Positions 10,179-18,317 of a stretch of DNA of 64,000 bases are shown piece after piece. The notes beneath the pieces were generated by a model, which was given only the letters and a program-made list of their open reading frames with translations, was not told the origin of the DNA and did not search any database. The stretch is from Methylobacter tundripaludum. GTDB taxonomy: Bacteria; Pseudomonadota; Gammaproteobacteria; Methylococcales; Methylomonadaceae. Location of the stretch: positions 248,001-312,000 of the forward strand of contig NZ_PTIY01000005.1 of NCBI RefSeq assembly GCF_002934365.1, given 5' to 3'. The translations under genes were made by a program, and so were the position numbers. The first letter of the stretch is position 1. Each line of letters begins with the position of its first letter.

Positions 10179-10499
10179 TTAATCCCAACGATTGTCCCTG
10201 ACCTGCACTTTGCCGTTTTCGATTCTGACCGGAAAGCAGTCGATATCTTCATAGGCGGGCGGGGATTTTACCGCGCCGGTTTTGACGCAAAAACGCGCGC
10301 CATGACGGGGACAGATAATCTGATCGCCTTCCAGCCTGCCGCTGGCGATTTCAGCGCCGTCATGGGTGCAGACATCTTCAATCGCATAAAATTGGCCGTC
10401 GATTTTAAAGATCGCGACATCCGTACCATCGACATCGATGACGACATTCTCGCCATTCGCCAAAGCATTTTCATCTACTGCATCTATCCAATCCGACAT
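10179..10499 (-). CDS. Rieske [2Fe-2S] ferredoxin-like protein
   Basis: A 106-residue soluble Rieske protein. The cluster ligands are clear: C44-x-H46 (CTHDG) and C63-x2-H66 (CPRHG). It matches the small ferredoxin subunits of non-heme oxygenases and NirD-like proteins and has no membrane anchor, so it is probably a cytoplasmic electron carrier. It is the last gene of the minus-strand run that carries sufU and rsmJ. Rieske genes near suf loci are seen in other bacteria, but its partner here is unknown. The Met at 10499 begins a full-length domain. Confidence 0.9.
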   Translation of the reverse strand: MSDWIDAVDENALANGENVVIDVDGTDVAIFKIDGQFYAIEDVCTHDGAEIASGRLEGDQIICPRHGARFCVKTGAVKSPPAYEDIDCFPVRIENGKVQVRDNRWD

Positions 10500-10574
10500 T
10501 TTTCATCCGTTCTCGTAGTGTTTAAAAACCGGCGACTTTCTGACTGCCCCACATGAGCCTTTCGCCTTGTATCT

Positions 10575-11459
10575 TTAGCCTTTTAAATAAACATCATAAC
10601 GCAGCAACTTGCCCTGAAAACTTTGGCTCGGCTTGCCGCCCAAAGGTTCCGCGTAATCGGGGCTTTTCACCACGACCCGCTTTCCGGCTGAGTTTAAAGC
10701 GGCCTCGAACAGCTGATCCTTATCCTGATCATCGCCCAACAGATCGCGCAATACCATCATCGATTTTTTGGCTAATGCTGATTTTTTGCGCTTGGGCGGG
10801 AACATCGGGTCAAGATAAATGCAGTCAGGCGGGCTTTCCAAACCGGCCAACAAGTTAATAGCATTGCCTTGTAGCAGCCGGGGAGGCTCAAGATTAAGCC
10901 GCTGTATCCAGTCCTGCTGCGCCAATCGGGCGAAACCGTCTGCCAAAAGCTCCGCCATCACAGGAGAACGCTCGATGCACAGCAGCTCGTAGCCCATGCG
11001 GAAAATATGCAGGCTGTCCTGGCCCCAGCCTGTGGTCGCATCGACAACGGTCCTGGTTTTGCGCCCAAGCGCCTGGGCTAAAGCGCCGTCTTTGGGGGCG
11101 GGCCATGAACGCTGTTCGCCGTTGCGCGGATCTATATCGACCGTTAAACCGCCTTTTTTTATCAGTTCCCTATCGAGTAATTTTAAGCAGCCGTCGCGCC
11201 AAGTTAAAAAAAATTCTTCCGGGTTTTCGCTATTGAGCGATTGGTATAAAGGAACGCCCAGCTTTTCCGCAAGCTGCTGGAACGGCAGACTATCACCCTG
11301 CCCAGGGTAAAGTACGCCTAGTTTTATCGCCAGGGATGGTGTGTATGCCGTAAGACTGTCGGGAACTGGCTCGGCAATCGCCAGGGATGGTGTGCATGCC
11401 GCAAGCCTGTCGGGAACAGGCGCGGCACTGATGTATTGCTGCGAGGTATTCATAGTCAT
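10575..11459 (-). CDS. rsmJ: 16S rRNA (guanine-1516-N2)-methyltransferase RsmJ, with a duplicated N-terminal segment
   Basis: A 294-residue SAM-dependent methyltransferase expected to modify G1516 of 16S rRNA. The SAM site VVDATTGWGQDS and the family motif YLDPMFPPKRKKSALAKK are intact. The protein is about 40 residues longer than E. coli RsmJ because the N-terminus holds two copies of a 17-residue unit (PVPDRLAACTPSLAIAE and PVPDSLTAYTPSLAIKL), encoded by 51-bp tandem repeats at 11326-11427. The conserved fold begins at LGVLYPGQG. Translation could begin within the repeat region in vivo; the ATG at 11459 is the longest option. Confidence 0.9.
   Translation of the reverse strand: MTMNTSQQYISAAPVPDRLAACTPSLAIAEPVPDSLTAYTPSLAIKLGVLYPGQGDSLPFQQLAEKLGVPLYQSLNSENPEEFFLTWRDGCLKLLDRELIKKGGLTVDIDPRNGEQRSWPAPKDGALAQALGRKTRTVVDATTGWGQDSLHIFRMGYELLCIERSPVMAELLADGFARLAQQDWIQRLNLEPPRLLQGNAINLLAGLESPPDCIYLDPMFPPKRKKSALAKKSMMVLRDLLGDDQDKDQLFEAALNSAGKRVVVKSPDYAEPLGGKPSQSFQGKLLRYDVYLKG
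11326..11427. repeat. Two tandem 51-bp repeats inside rsmJ
   Basis: Copy 1 is 11326-11376 and copy 2 is 11377-11427. Both begin atcgccagggatggtgtg, and they differ at only a few positions. The period is divisible by three, so the reading frame is kept and 17 residues are added per copy. Confidence 0.85.
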
Positions 11460-11469
11460 TGCTGTGTAG

Positions 11470-11520
11470 CCACGAAAAACATAGAGAAAAACTTCGTGTC
11501 CTTCGTGTCTTCGTGGTGAA
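11470..11520. repeat. cacgaag-type inverted repeat
   Basis: Starts ccacgaaaaac and ends cttcgtgtcttcgtggtgaa. The arm is shared with the larger elements at 32353-32590 and 42266-42383. It fills the gap between rsmJ and sufU. Confidence 0.6.
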
Positions 11521-11523
11521 ATT

Positions 11524-11976
11524 TCACTCCGTAGAAATGGACTTTTGTTCGTTCTTCAACGCCGCATCCAGCGTATGCCAAGCCAATGTCGCACATTTAA
11601 CCCGCGCCGGATATTCGCGCACGCCGGCCAATACCGCCAGTTTGCCGACCGCTTCAAGGTTAATCTGTTCATCCTTGCCGGTGGTCATTTCATGGAACTT
11701 TTTAAACAAGTCTTCGGCTTCCTGTTCGGTTTTGCCTTTGACTATCTCGGTCATCAACGAAACCGACGCCGTCGAAATGGCGCAACCCGAACCCTGGAAA
11801 CTGGCATCGACAATCTTGTCGCCGTCCATTTTCAAATATAAGGTCAGGCGGTCGCCGCATAATGGATTAAAACCTTCCACTTGCCGGTCGGCATTTTCCA
11901 TGACGCGGAAATTGCGCGGGTTACGGTTGTGGTCGAAAATAACCTCTTGGTAGAGATCTCGTAAATCTTCAAACAT
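11524..11976 (-). CDS. sufU: SUF-type Fe-S assembly protein SufU
   Basis: A 150-residue NifU-like protein that in SufBCDSU systems receives persulfide sulfur from SufS. The zinc and catalytic ligands sit where expected: C40 and D42 (NPLCGD), C65 (GSGCAIS) and C128 (RVKCATLAW), with the insert typical of SufU rather than IscU (about residues 80-105). It lies two genes downstream of sufS on the same strand. No sufE gene is present, which fits SufU being the partner of this SufS. Confidence 0.94.
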   Translation of the reverse strand: MFEDLRDLYQEVIFDHNRNPRNFRVMENADRQVEGFNPLCGDRLTLYLKMDGDKIVDASFQGSGCAISTASVSLMTEIVKGKTEQEAEDLFKKFHEMTTGKDEQINLEAVGKLAVLAGVREYPARVKCATLAWHTLDAALKNEQKSISTE

Positions 11977-12036
11977 AATTTATTCTCTATGAAGTTTGTT
12001 CAGCATCAAAATGATTAGCCATTATTAAATGGCAAT

Positions 12037-12501
12037 TTAGCCGTTTTCCAATTCATTAGCGATTGCCTCAATTTTTTCAGCTTCACTATATATATTAGTG
12101 AGAGAATCGCGGCCACTCCCCGTCAATTTTGTTGCTTCGATACGGGCTTCTACCGCTGCAACTCTTATTTGAGCGATGGTTGCGCGTACCTGAGACTTCT
12201 GAACAGCTACTTGAGCAGCCAGCTCACCTCGCGATGCTGCCATTTCTTTTCTTTGTAGCTCAAGTTCTGTGCGTTGTAACGACAGCTCCTGTCTTTGGAG
12301 ATGAATGGTATAAATAAGAGCAACGAAGGCAAGGCCGCTAAATAGAGCATTAACTGAACCAAAAAGATCGCCAAACTGCCCTCGCTCTGTCCATGTCGTA
12401 AAAAATGTTTGCCCCAAAAATAGCGTAAACAACCAAAGCGCAACCACCGAGATACCAGCCAATATATACACTGGTATTTTCCATTTCAACATTGACACCA
12501 T
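12037..12501 (-). CDS. Two-TM membrane protein with a coiled-coil tail, inserted between sufS and sufU
   Basis: A 154-residue protein of unknown function. Two hydrophobic segments (about 8-30 and 48-66) flank GQFGDLFGSVNALFSG, and a long charged coiled coil rich in LQRxEL heptads follows. The FGDxFG motif between membrane segments resembles N-terminal regions of putative phage abortive-infection membrane proteins and the protein encoded at 17556-18317. Its ATG overlaps the sufS stop (TAATG), implying translational coupling to sufS. A Met three codons in is an alternative start. No SUF function is known for such proteins; defence or signalling is a guess from resemblance. Confidence 0.65.
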   Translation of the reverse strand: MVSMLKWKIPVYILAGISVVALWLFTLFLGQTFFTTWTERGQFGDLFGSVNALFSGLAFVALIYTIHLQRQELSLQRTELELQRKEMAASRGELAAQVAVQKSQVRATIAQIRVAAVEARIEATKLTGSGRDSLTNIYSEAEKIEAIANELENG

Positions 12502-13724
12502 TAGCCAAATACCTCAATCAAGGACTCTATGCCTTTCATTAAGACGTCAATTTCTTCTTTGGTGTTATACATTGCAAAAGATGCTCTCGCCGTCGCGGGA
12601 ACTTGAAAAAAGTCCATGACCGGCATAGCGCAATGGTGCCCTGCCCTGATCGCAATGCCTAAGCTGTCCAGCATGGTGCCAATATCGTGCGGATGGATTT
12701 TATCCAGCACAAAAGACAAAATCGCGCCTTTATGCTCAGCCTCGCCAATAATTCTAAGCCCTTTAATTTGTCTGGCTTTTTCTGTTGCATAGTCGAGCAG
12801 CTCGGCTTCATAGGCGGCAATTTTATCCATACCGATTGCATTCAGATAATCGATTGCCGCGCCCAATCCAACCACATCGGCAATGTTCGGTGTGCCTGCT
12901 TCAAACTTATAAGGCAATACATTGTATTCGGTTTCTTCGAAGGTAACCTTACGGATCATATCGCCGCCGCCCTGATACGGAGGCATGGCTTCGAGTAAAG
13001 CCTGTTTGCCGTAAAGCACGCCGATGCCTGAAGGTCCATAAAGCTTATGGCCCGAGAAAACATAAAAATCGCAGTCCAGCGCCTGCACGTCGACCGCCAT
13101 GTGCGGAATAGACTGCGCACCATCCAGCAATACAGGAATATCTTTGGCATGAGACGCCGCGATAATCTTTTCAACCGGGTTGATCGTACCCAAGGCATTG
13201 GACATATGCACGACTGAAACCAGCTTGGTTTTATCGCTGATCAGTTTTTCAAATTCGTCATAAATCAATTCGCCTTGCAGATTAATCGGCGCAACTTTTA
13301 ACACTGCACCGGTCTGCTGGCATAGCATTTGCCAAGGCACGATATTGGAATGATGCTCCATCGCAGTAATCAAAATCTCGTCGCCGACTTTGAGATTGGC
13401 TTTGCCGTATGTCTGCGCGACCAGGTTGATGGCTTCGGTAGCGCCCCTGACAAAAATAATCTCCTTATCGCTGGCCGCATTGATAAAGTCTTTAACCTTG
13501 GTGCGCGCGCCTTCAAACTTATCGGTAGAACGCACGCTTAAAGTATGTACGCCGCGGTGCACATTGGCGTAATCATGGCTGTACAAATGCACGATGCTGT
13601 CGATAACCGCCTGCGGCTTTTGGCAAGAGGCCGCGTTATCCAGATAAACCAGCGGCTTGTTGCGAATAAGTTCAGCCAATATCGGGAAATCGGCGCGGAT
13701 CTTTTCTACGGGGAAATTTGTCAT
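12501..13724 (-). CDS. sufS: Cysteine desulfurase SufS
   Basis: A 407-residue PLP enzyme that removes sulfur from cysteine to supply the SUF scaffold. The PLP lysine is in SGHKLYG (K227) and the catalytic cysteine is in GHHCAMP (C365), inside the RAGHHCA motif of group II desulfurases. The length matches the family. It belongs to the minus-strand suf run, between sufD and sufU. A plus-strand Uma2 gene lies between it and sufD, so it may need its own promoter or read-through. Confidence 0.96.
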   Translation of the reverse strand: MTNFPVEKIRADFPILAELIRNKPLVYLDNAASCQKPQAVIDSIVHLYSHDYANVHRGVHTLSVRSTDKFEGARTKVKDFINAASDKEIIFVRGATEAINLVAQTYGKANLKVGDEILITAMEHHSNIVPWQMLCQQTGAVLKVAPINLQGELIYDEFEKLISDKTKLVSVVHMSNALGTINPVEKIIAASHAKDIPVLLDGAQSIPHMAVDVQALDCDFYVFSGHKLYGPSGIGVLYGKQALLEAMPPYQGGGDMIRKVTFEETEYNVLPYKFEAGTPNIADVVGLGAAIDYLNAIGMDKIAAYEAELLDYATEKARQIKGLRIIGEAEHKGAILSFVLDKIHPHDIGTMLDSLGIAIRAGHHCAMPVMDFFQVPATARASFAMYNTKEEIDVLMKGIESLIEVFG

Positions 13725-13806
13725 ATCTATGTTTCAAATAAATTATTGATTGTTCAATTGCAAGGTATTATATTCCAATCGTTCTTACCTGACCCTGATT
13801 AAGAAA

Positions 13807-14373
13807 ATGGCTATAGCAACTACGGGTGTGCGTAAACATCTAACCGATATTAATGAATGGCAAAGATTGGGTGAAGCCAATATTTTTCCGCCTGACAGCC
13901 GCCTTGAACTCATCGAAGGAGAAATATTGGAAATGGCGTCTATAGGTTTTAATCATTCCGGTCACTTAAATCGTATCAATAAGCTATTCTCAAAATTAAT
14001 GCCGGATGACATTATTCCCAGCGTACAAAATCCACTCCAACTCGGTGACCTTTCCGAGCCTGAACCTGATTTCATGCTGTTAAAGCCCAATGATGATTTC
14101 TATTCATCCCGTCACCCTAATGCCGGCGATGTATTGCTGCTAATTGAAGTCGCCGACAGCTCATTAATATTTGACCAAAATCAGAAGTTGCGTTTGTATG
14201 CGCTGCACAATGTTCCTGAATACTGGCTGATGAACCTGAACGACTCCTGCGTTGAAGTATACCGTCAACCGCATGGTGATTGTTATGGCGAAAAAACCAC
14301 GTTGCGGGTTGGCGATACCGTCACCTTGTCTCAGTTAGAGCAGATCAGCATCAATATTGCCGATATTTTATAG
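13807..14373 (+). CDS. Uma2-family (DUF820) PD-(D/E)XK nuclease-like protein
   Basis: A 188-residue protein of the Uma2/DUF820 family, which has a restriction-endonuclease-like fold; activity and targets are not established. The signature is visible: RLELIEGEI, EPDFMLLKP, LLLIEVADSS and LRLYALHNVPEYWLM, giving the D-x(n)-E-x-A core. The ATG at 13807 lies behind a purine-rich stretch; the longer frame from 13750 lacks a ribosome-binding site. It runs against the suf genes, and its end overlaps the sufD stop by six bases, so it looks like a later insertion. Such genes are often mobile. Confidence 0.85.
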   Translation: MAIATTGVRKHLTDINEWQRLGEANIFPPDSRLELIEGEILEMASIGFNHSGHLNRINKLFSKLMPDDIIPSVQNPLQLGDLSEPEPDFMLLKPNDDFYSSRHPNAGDVLLLIEVADSSLIFDQNQKLRLYALHNVPEYWLMNLNDSCVEVYRQPHGDCYGEKTTLRVGDTVTLSQLEQISINIADIL

Positions 14374-15690
14374 CCATTCCTTGTTCACGCCTTCCTGCGG
14401 GAAGCGCGCCAGCACTTGTTCCAAAACCATATCGTGCAAGCTTTTAATCTTGACCTTATCGACCATCTCGTTGGCGAACGCAAAGGTCAGCATGTTACGC
14501 GCGGTTTCTTCATCTACGCAACGCGATTGCAGGTAGAAAATGGATTTCTCATCCAGCTGCCCGACCGTCACGCCATGCCCGCATTTGACGTCATCGGCAT
14601 AAATCTCCAGCTGCGGTTTGGTATCCGCTTCGGCATCGTCCGATAACAGCAGGTTGCGGTTGTTCATTTGCGAATCGGTTTTTTGCGCATCGACAGCCAC
14701 GATCACCCGCCCCTGGAACACGCCCCTGGCCCTATCGTCCAGTACGCCTTTATACAGCTCGCGGCTAATCGCATAAGGTTTCAAGTGATTGATGCGGGTA
14801 TGGTTGTCGATATGCTGGCGCTTTATACCTAAGTACAAACCATTCAGTTCGCACTCCGAAGCATGATCCAAATCGACGTGAACATCGCTACGCGCCAGCA
14901 AGCCGCCAAACGCAAAATTATGATGGGTAAACCGCGCATCCCGAGCCTGCTTAATGTAGCTGCCGCCAAAATGGTAGGCTTTTTCAGACTCGCTTTGCAT
15001 TTTATACAGCGTCAGATCGGCGTTTTGTTCAACAAAAACCTCGGTGACTGCGGCGGTTAAATAGGCGCTGTCATTTCCAATAAACGTCTCTATGACTTTT
15101 ACTTCAGCCATTTCGTCGGTAATTATGATATTGCGGGTCGTCGCCATTGCGTCGGCGCCGTTCACAATATGCAGCAACTGTATCGGCTTGTCTAAAACCA
15201 GCTTGGCCGGAACATGCACAAATAAGCCGTCGGTAAACCATGCAGTATTGAACGCAATAAAGCTGTGCTCTGCTTGATCGGCAGCTGCACCCAGATATTT
15301 TTCCACTTTGTCCGGTTGTTTTGCCAGCGCATCGGCCATGCCCATCACGGAAACCCCTTCTGGCAGACCGTCCAAAACCGAAAGCTCAGCCGAGAAATGG
15401 CCGTTCACCAAAACCAGGACCCAAGTATCTTGCAGCTGATACGATTTTAGCCACTCGGCATTAACATCACCGGCAGTTAAATCTGCCGACGGTACAAACA
15501 GTTTCTTCTCAATACCGGACACATTGGTATAGCGCCATTCCTCCTCGCGCGGCGATGGAAAGCCCATCGCTGAAAATTGTTCCAATGCCTTAGCTCTTAA
15601 CGTCTGCAACCAAGGCAAGCTTTGCCCCGGCAATTTAGGCGCTATCGTTTGATATTCAGCCGCATAACGGCTTGCTGTCGCCGTATTCAT
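14368..15690 (-). CDS. sufD: Fe-S cluster assembly protein SufD
   Basis: A 440-residue beta-helix subunit of the SufBC2D scaffold that binds SufC and takes part in cluster assembly and iron acquisition. Family motifs are FPSPREEEWRYTN near the start, ARGVFQGRV, KCGHGVTVG and a C-terminal DEETARNMLTFAFANE block. The final sufC codon and the sufD start share a base (15690), so the two are translationally coupled. Length and order are as in other sufBCDS loci. Confidence 0.95.
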   Translation of the reverse strand: MNTATASRYAAEYQTIAPKLPGQSLPWLQTLRAKALEQFSAMGFPSPREEEWRYTNVSGIEKKLFVPSADLTAGDVNAEWLKSYQLQDTWVLVLVNGHFSAELSVLDGLPEGVSVMGMADALAKQPDKVEKYLGAAADQAEHSFIAFNTAWFTDGLFVHVPAKLVLDKPIQLLHIVNGADAMATTRNIIITDEMAEVKVIETFIGNDSAYLTAAVTEVFVEQNADLTLYKMQSESEKAYHFGGSYIKQARDARFTHHNFAFGGLLARSDVHVDLDHASECELNGLYLGIKRQHIDNHTRINHLKPYAISRELYKGVLDDRARGVFQGRVIVAVDAQKTDSQMNNRNLLLSDDAEADTKPQLEIYADDVKCGHGVTVGQLDEKSIFYLQSRCVDEETARNMLTFAFANEMVDKVKIKSLHDMVLEQVLARFPQEGVNKEWL

Positions 15691-16439
15691 TACGCTGCCG
15701 CCTCTTCAACCCAACTGTAGCCTTTTTCTTCCAGCTCCAATGCCAGATCGGCGCCGCCGGATTTGACGATTTGACCGTGCGCCAAAACGTGGACCTTATC
15801 CGGTTTGATGTAGTCCAGCAGACGCTGGTAATGCGTGACCATCACAAACGAACGCTCCGGCGAACGCAAGGAATTAACGCCTTCCGAGACGATTTTTAAC
15901 GCGTCGATGTCCAGGCCCGAATCGGTTTCATCCATGATGCACAACTTGGGTTCCAAAATAGCCATTTGCAGGATTTCATTACGCTTCTTTTCGCCGCCGG
16001 AGAAGCCTTCGTTCACCGCGCGATAAAGAAACTTCTCATCCATTTCCAGCAAGCGCACTTTTTCTTTAACCAACGTTAAAAAATCCATCGCATCGACTTC
16101 GGGCTGACCGTGGTGCTTGCGTATCGAATTCAGCGCCGCTTTCAGCAAATAAATATTGCTGACGCCGGGAATTTCCACCGGATACTGGAATGCCAAAAAC
16201 ACGCCTTCACGCGCCCTGATTTCAGGCGCCATCTCCAGCAAATCCTTGCCCTGATAAGTCGCCGAGCCGCCGGTCACGGTATAACCGCCCTTGCCCGACA
16301 GTACATGCGACAAGGTGCTTTTACCGGATCCGTTCGGCCCCATAATCGCGTGGATTTCACCGGCCTTAATCTCAAGGTTAATGCCTTTGAGGATTTGTTT
16401 GTCGTTTACGTTGACGGTTAAGTTTTTAATGCTGAGCAT
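15690..16439 (-). CDS. sufC: SUF ATPase SufC
   Basis: A 249-residue ABC ATPase that powers conformational change of the SufBCD scaffold. Walker A GPNGSGKSTL, signature FSGGEKKRNEILQ, Walker B LCIMDETDSGLD and the switch histidine in MVTHYQ are intact. The ATG at 16439 starts the canonical MLSIKNLTV. In most genomes sufB abuts sufC; here about 2.1 kb of toxin-antitoxin-like genes separates them. Confidence 0.97.
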   Translation of the reverse strand: MLSIKNLTVNVNDKQILKGINLEIKAGEIHAIMGPNGSGKSTLSHVLSGKGGYTVTGGSATYQGKDLLEMAPEIRAREGVFLAFQYPVEIPGVSNIYLLKAALNSIRKHHGQPEVDAMDFLTLVKEKVRLLEMDEKFLYRAVNEGFSGGEKKRNEILQMAILEPKLCIMDETDSGLDIDALKIVSEGVNSLRSPERSFVMVTHYQRLLDYIKPDKVHVLAHGQIVKSGGADLALELEEKGYSWVEEAAA

Positions 16440-16466
16440 GAGGGTTCCAATTGTTTTTTTAAGAAT

Positions 16467-16631
16467 CTAAACGGGAGAGTTTGTATTTATATCACCTTGA
16501 ATCGCTTCCGGTTGACGCTGATTATATTCAGGCTGATAACGCATTTTGATAAAAGCAACAAAATCTTCTATTTGCCGTAGCGCTTCGGGAGGCAATTGCT
16601 CCAGGTCGTTTAAAAGTTGTTTTCTGTTCAT
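16467..16631 (-). CDS. Short DUF2281-like antitoxin paralogue
   Basis: A 54-residue frame, MNRKQLLNDLEQLPPEAL.., whose first 32 residues closely match the antitoxin at 17064-17300 (MNTAQLLNDIEQLPTEAQ..). The later half differs and is shorter, ending in INTNSPV. It lies 16 bases after the PIN toxin gene on the same strand. It may be a decayed duplicate of the antitoxin or a second antitoxin. The hydrophobic/acidic helical N-terminus fits DUF2281 proteins, small partners of PIN toxins. Confidence 0.6.
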   Translation of the reverse strand: MNRKQLLNDLEQLPPEALRQIEDFVAFIKMRYQPEYNQRQPEAIQGDINTNSPV

Positions 16632-16647
16632 GATGTTATCCTGTTGC

Positions 16648-17067
16648 TTACAATTCCCAGGGGTTAATCAGCGGAATATTGCAGGCATAAAAATCGCGCT
16701 CGTTGCGGGTTACTAAAGTTAAGTGATGAGTGTAAGCCGTTGCTGCAATAATACTGTCCAGAGAAGCAACCGGCTGTCCCTTTTTTTCGGCATTGGCAAC
16801 GAGTAAACTCCAGTTTTCCATTACATTTAAATCAACTGTTAAAATCCTATTTTGATAATCTTCAAGTAAGGTTTCCAGCCAAAATAACAACTCTTGTTTT
16901 TTCTTGGAAGCGGGTAATTTATTAATGCCTTTTTTGATTTCGCCTATATTGATGACACTTAAATAAAGGTCATCCGAGTTCGTACTTTCCAACCATTCGA
17001 TAACACCTCTATTAGCTTGAGGTTTAGTTAGTTCAGAAATAGCGCAAGTATCAAGTAAGTATTTCAA
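16648..17067 (-). CDS. vapC: PIN-domain toxin (VapC/FitB-like ribonuclease)
   Basis: A 139-residue PIN-domain protein, expected to be a Mg2+-dependent RNase held inactive by its antitoxin. The conserved acidic residues are visible: D6 in LLDTCAISE, the glutamate in NIGEIKKG, the aspartate in VASLDSIIAATA, and the last in TRNERDF. Length is typical. It overlaps the upstream antitoxin gene by four bases (17064-17067), the usual coupled arrangement. Its placement between sufB and sufC is not a usual location. Confidence 0.9.
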   Translation of the reverse strand: MKYLLDTCAISELTKPQANRGVIEWLESTNSDDLYLSVINIGEIKKGINKLPASKKKQELLFWLETLLEDYQNRILTVDLNVMENWSLLVANAEKKGQPVASLDSIIAATAYTHHLTLVTRNERDFYACNIPLINPWEL

Positions 17068-17300
17068 AACTCAATATCCTTTGGATAGTCCCGCTGACGT
17101 TCTAAATCAATTTCTTCTAGCTTAGGGGCATTAAGCAAAAATGATTTAAAATCGAGTTTGTTTTCGCCTTTGGTTTCTTGTCTAGGGATATTTTTTACCA
17201 ATTGATAACGCGTTTTGATAAAAACAATAAAGTCTTCGATTTGATGTTGCGCTTCAGTGGGTAACTGTTCTATGTCATTTAAAAGTTGCGCTGTGTTCAT
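17064..17300 (-). CDS. Antitoxin partner of the PIN toxin (DUF2281-like)
   Basis: A 78-residue acidic protein. The N-terminal part QLLNDIEQLPTEAQHQIEDF and FIKTRYQ matches the DUF2281 pattern. The C-terminus (KLEEIDLERQRDYPKDIEF) looks like the toxin-neutralising tail. It is encoded just upstream of, and overlaps, the PIN gene. It has no obvious DNA-binding fold, so autoregulation is uncertain. Confidence 0.8.
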   Translation of the reverse strand: MNTAQLLNDIEQLPTEAQHQIEDFIVFIKTRYQLVKNIPRQETKGENKLDFKSFLLNAPKLEEIDLERQRDYPKDIEF

Positions 17301-17346
17301 TGTTTTATCCTTCTACGGTAAACAGGGAGGTGATTTTAAATTATGT

Positions 17347-17505
17347 TTATGAATAAAAAGCCAGAGCTTCTTGTAACGTAACTTTTAGACTTTCAACCAA
17401 CTCATCATAAGTTGCTTCCTGACAATTGACTCCCGGAATTTCTTCAATCCAACCTAACCACCAGTCACCGTCTTGTTTTATTACTGCTGTGTATTTATTG
17501 TTCAT
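17347..17505 (-). CDS. Orphan HicB-like antitoxin
   Basis: A 52-residue frame, MNNKYTAVIKQDGDWWLGW.., continuing IEEIPGVNCQEATYDEL and a leucine-rich helix (ESLKVTLQEALAF). This is the HicB partial-RNase-H fold: the YTAVI strand, a WxGWIEEIPG turn, the ATxxEL helix. No HicA (small dsRNA-binding toxin) is adjacent. It is too short for a DNA-binding extension. It follows the membrane gene by about 50 bases and precedes the PIN module by about 46 bases, on the same strand. Confidence 0.75.
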   Translation of the reverse strand: MNNKYTAVIKQDGDWWLGWIEEIPGVNCQEATYDELVESLKVTLQEALAFYS

Positions 17506-17555
17506 AACTTAACCTAAAATTCACAAGCTATTGCCCAGTTAATGGGTTTCATACT

Positions 17556-18317
17556 TCAGTCCATCAATGGTTCTTTCAATTTTAAAAATGCCCCTATTTT
17601 TGCCTTTAATTTGCCATTCTCATTTATTAGGTCTTTAATTTCGACATCAATTTCAATAAATCTTTTAATTATTAAAACAAAATAATCACCTTTGTCAGCC
17701 TTAATTTGCTCTATCAAAGACTCATATTCAGCTTGTCCAGCAGCCATTTCAGCTTGGTATTTTTCAAAATAATCATCATCAGGCAAACAACTATAAGACG
17801 ATTCACTCCAAAGAACTTTAACTCTTGAGGCCAATTCTTTATCACCTGATGAACCGCAGAATTCATTTAATAACGAGGATTTATCGGACTGCAAAATACT
17901 AATATTGGTTAAGTTCGAATTAAGTGATGCAGTTAGTGCAGCTAATTTTATTTGCTTATATTGCGCATCCCTTGACTCCTGTAACAAAACATTTTGTAAC
18001 TTATAGGTCTCGGCAATCAAATAAAATGCAAATGCAGCAATAACAGGATTAAGTATTCCACCAAAGTAATCACCGAATGTTCCCCAATCTTCATTTTTTT
18101 CTGATAAAAATTGAAAAAATGGCCACCAAACTTCATTTCTTTCTGGCAGATATTGAAAATTAGTGAAATAAAAACCAACAACGAACAAAAGAATAAAGGC
18201 CAAAACAACAATGCAAATTAATATGTTAATGTGCTTTGTCTTGTTATTATTTGATTCACTCAAATTACCCATGAGTGGTTTTTTATTTACAATTTTTTTA
18301 CTACCCCTTATTTCCAT
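17556..18317 (-). CDS. Two-TM membrane protein coupled to an antitoxin-like gene
   Basis: A 253-residue protein of unknown function, with AT-rich coding unlike the suf genes. Hydrophobic segments lie at about 31-52 and 83-103, with GTFGDYFGGILNPVIAAFA in the second. A long, mainly helical acidic region follows. FGDYFGGxLNP resembles the membrane module of putative phage abortive-infection (PutAbiC-like) proteins. The ATG at 18317 shares its A with the stop of the upstream antitoxin-like gene (TGATG), so the two are translationally coupled; a TTG one codon earlier is less likely. A role as a membrane effector controlled by that small protein is an inference. Confidence 0.6.
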   Translation of the reverse strand: MEIRGSKKIVNKKPLMGNLSESNNNKTKHINILICIVVLAFILLFVVGFYFTNFQYLPERNEVWWPFFQFLSEKNEDWGTFGDYFGGILNPVIAAFAFYLIAETYKLQNVLLQESRDAQYKQIKLAALTASLNSNLTNISILQSDKSSLLNEFCGSSGDKELASRVKVLWSESSYSCLPDDDYFEKYQAEMAAGQAEYESLIEQIKADKGDYFVLIIKRFIEIDVEIKDLINENGKLKAKIGAFLKLKEPLMD

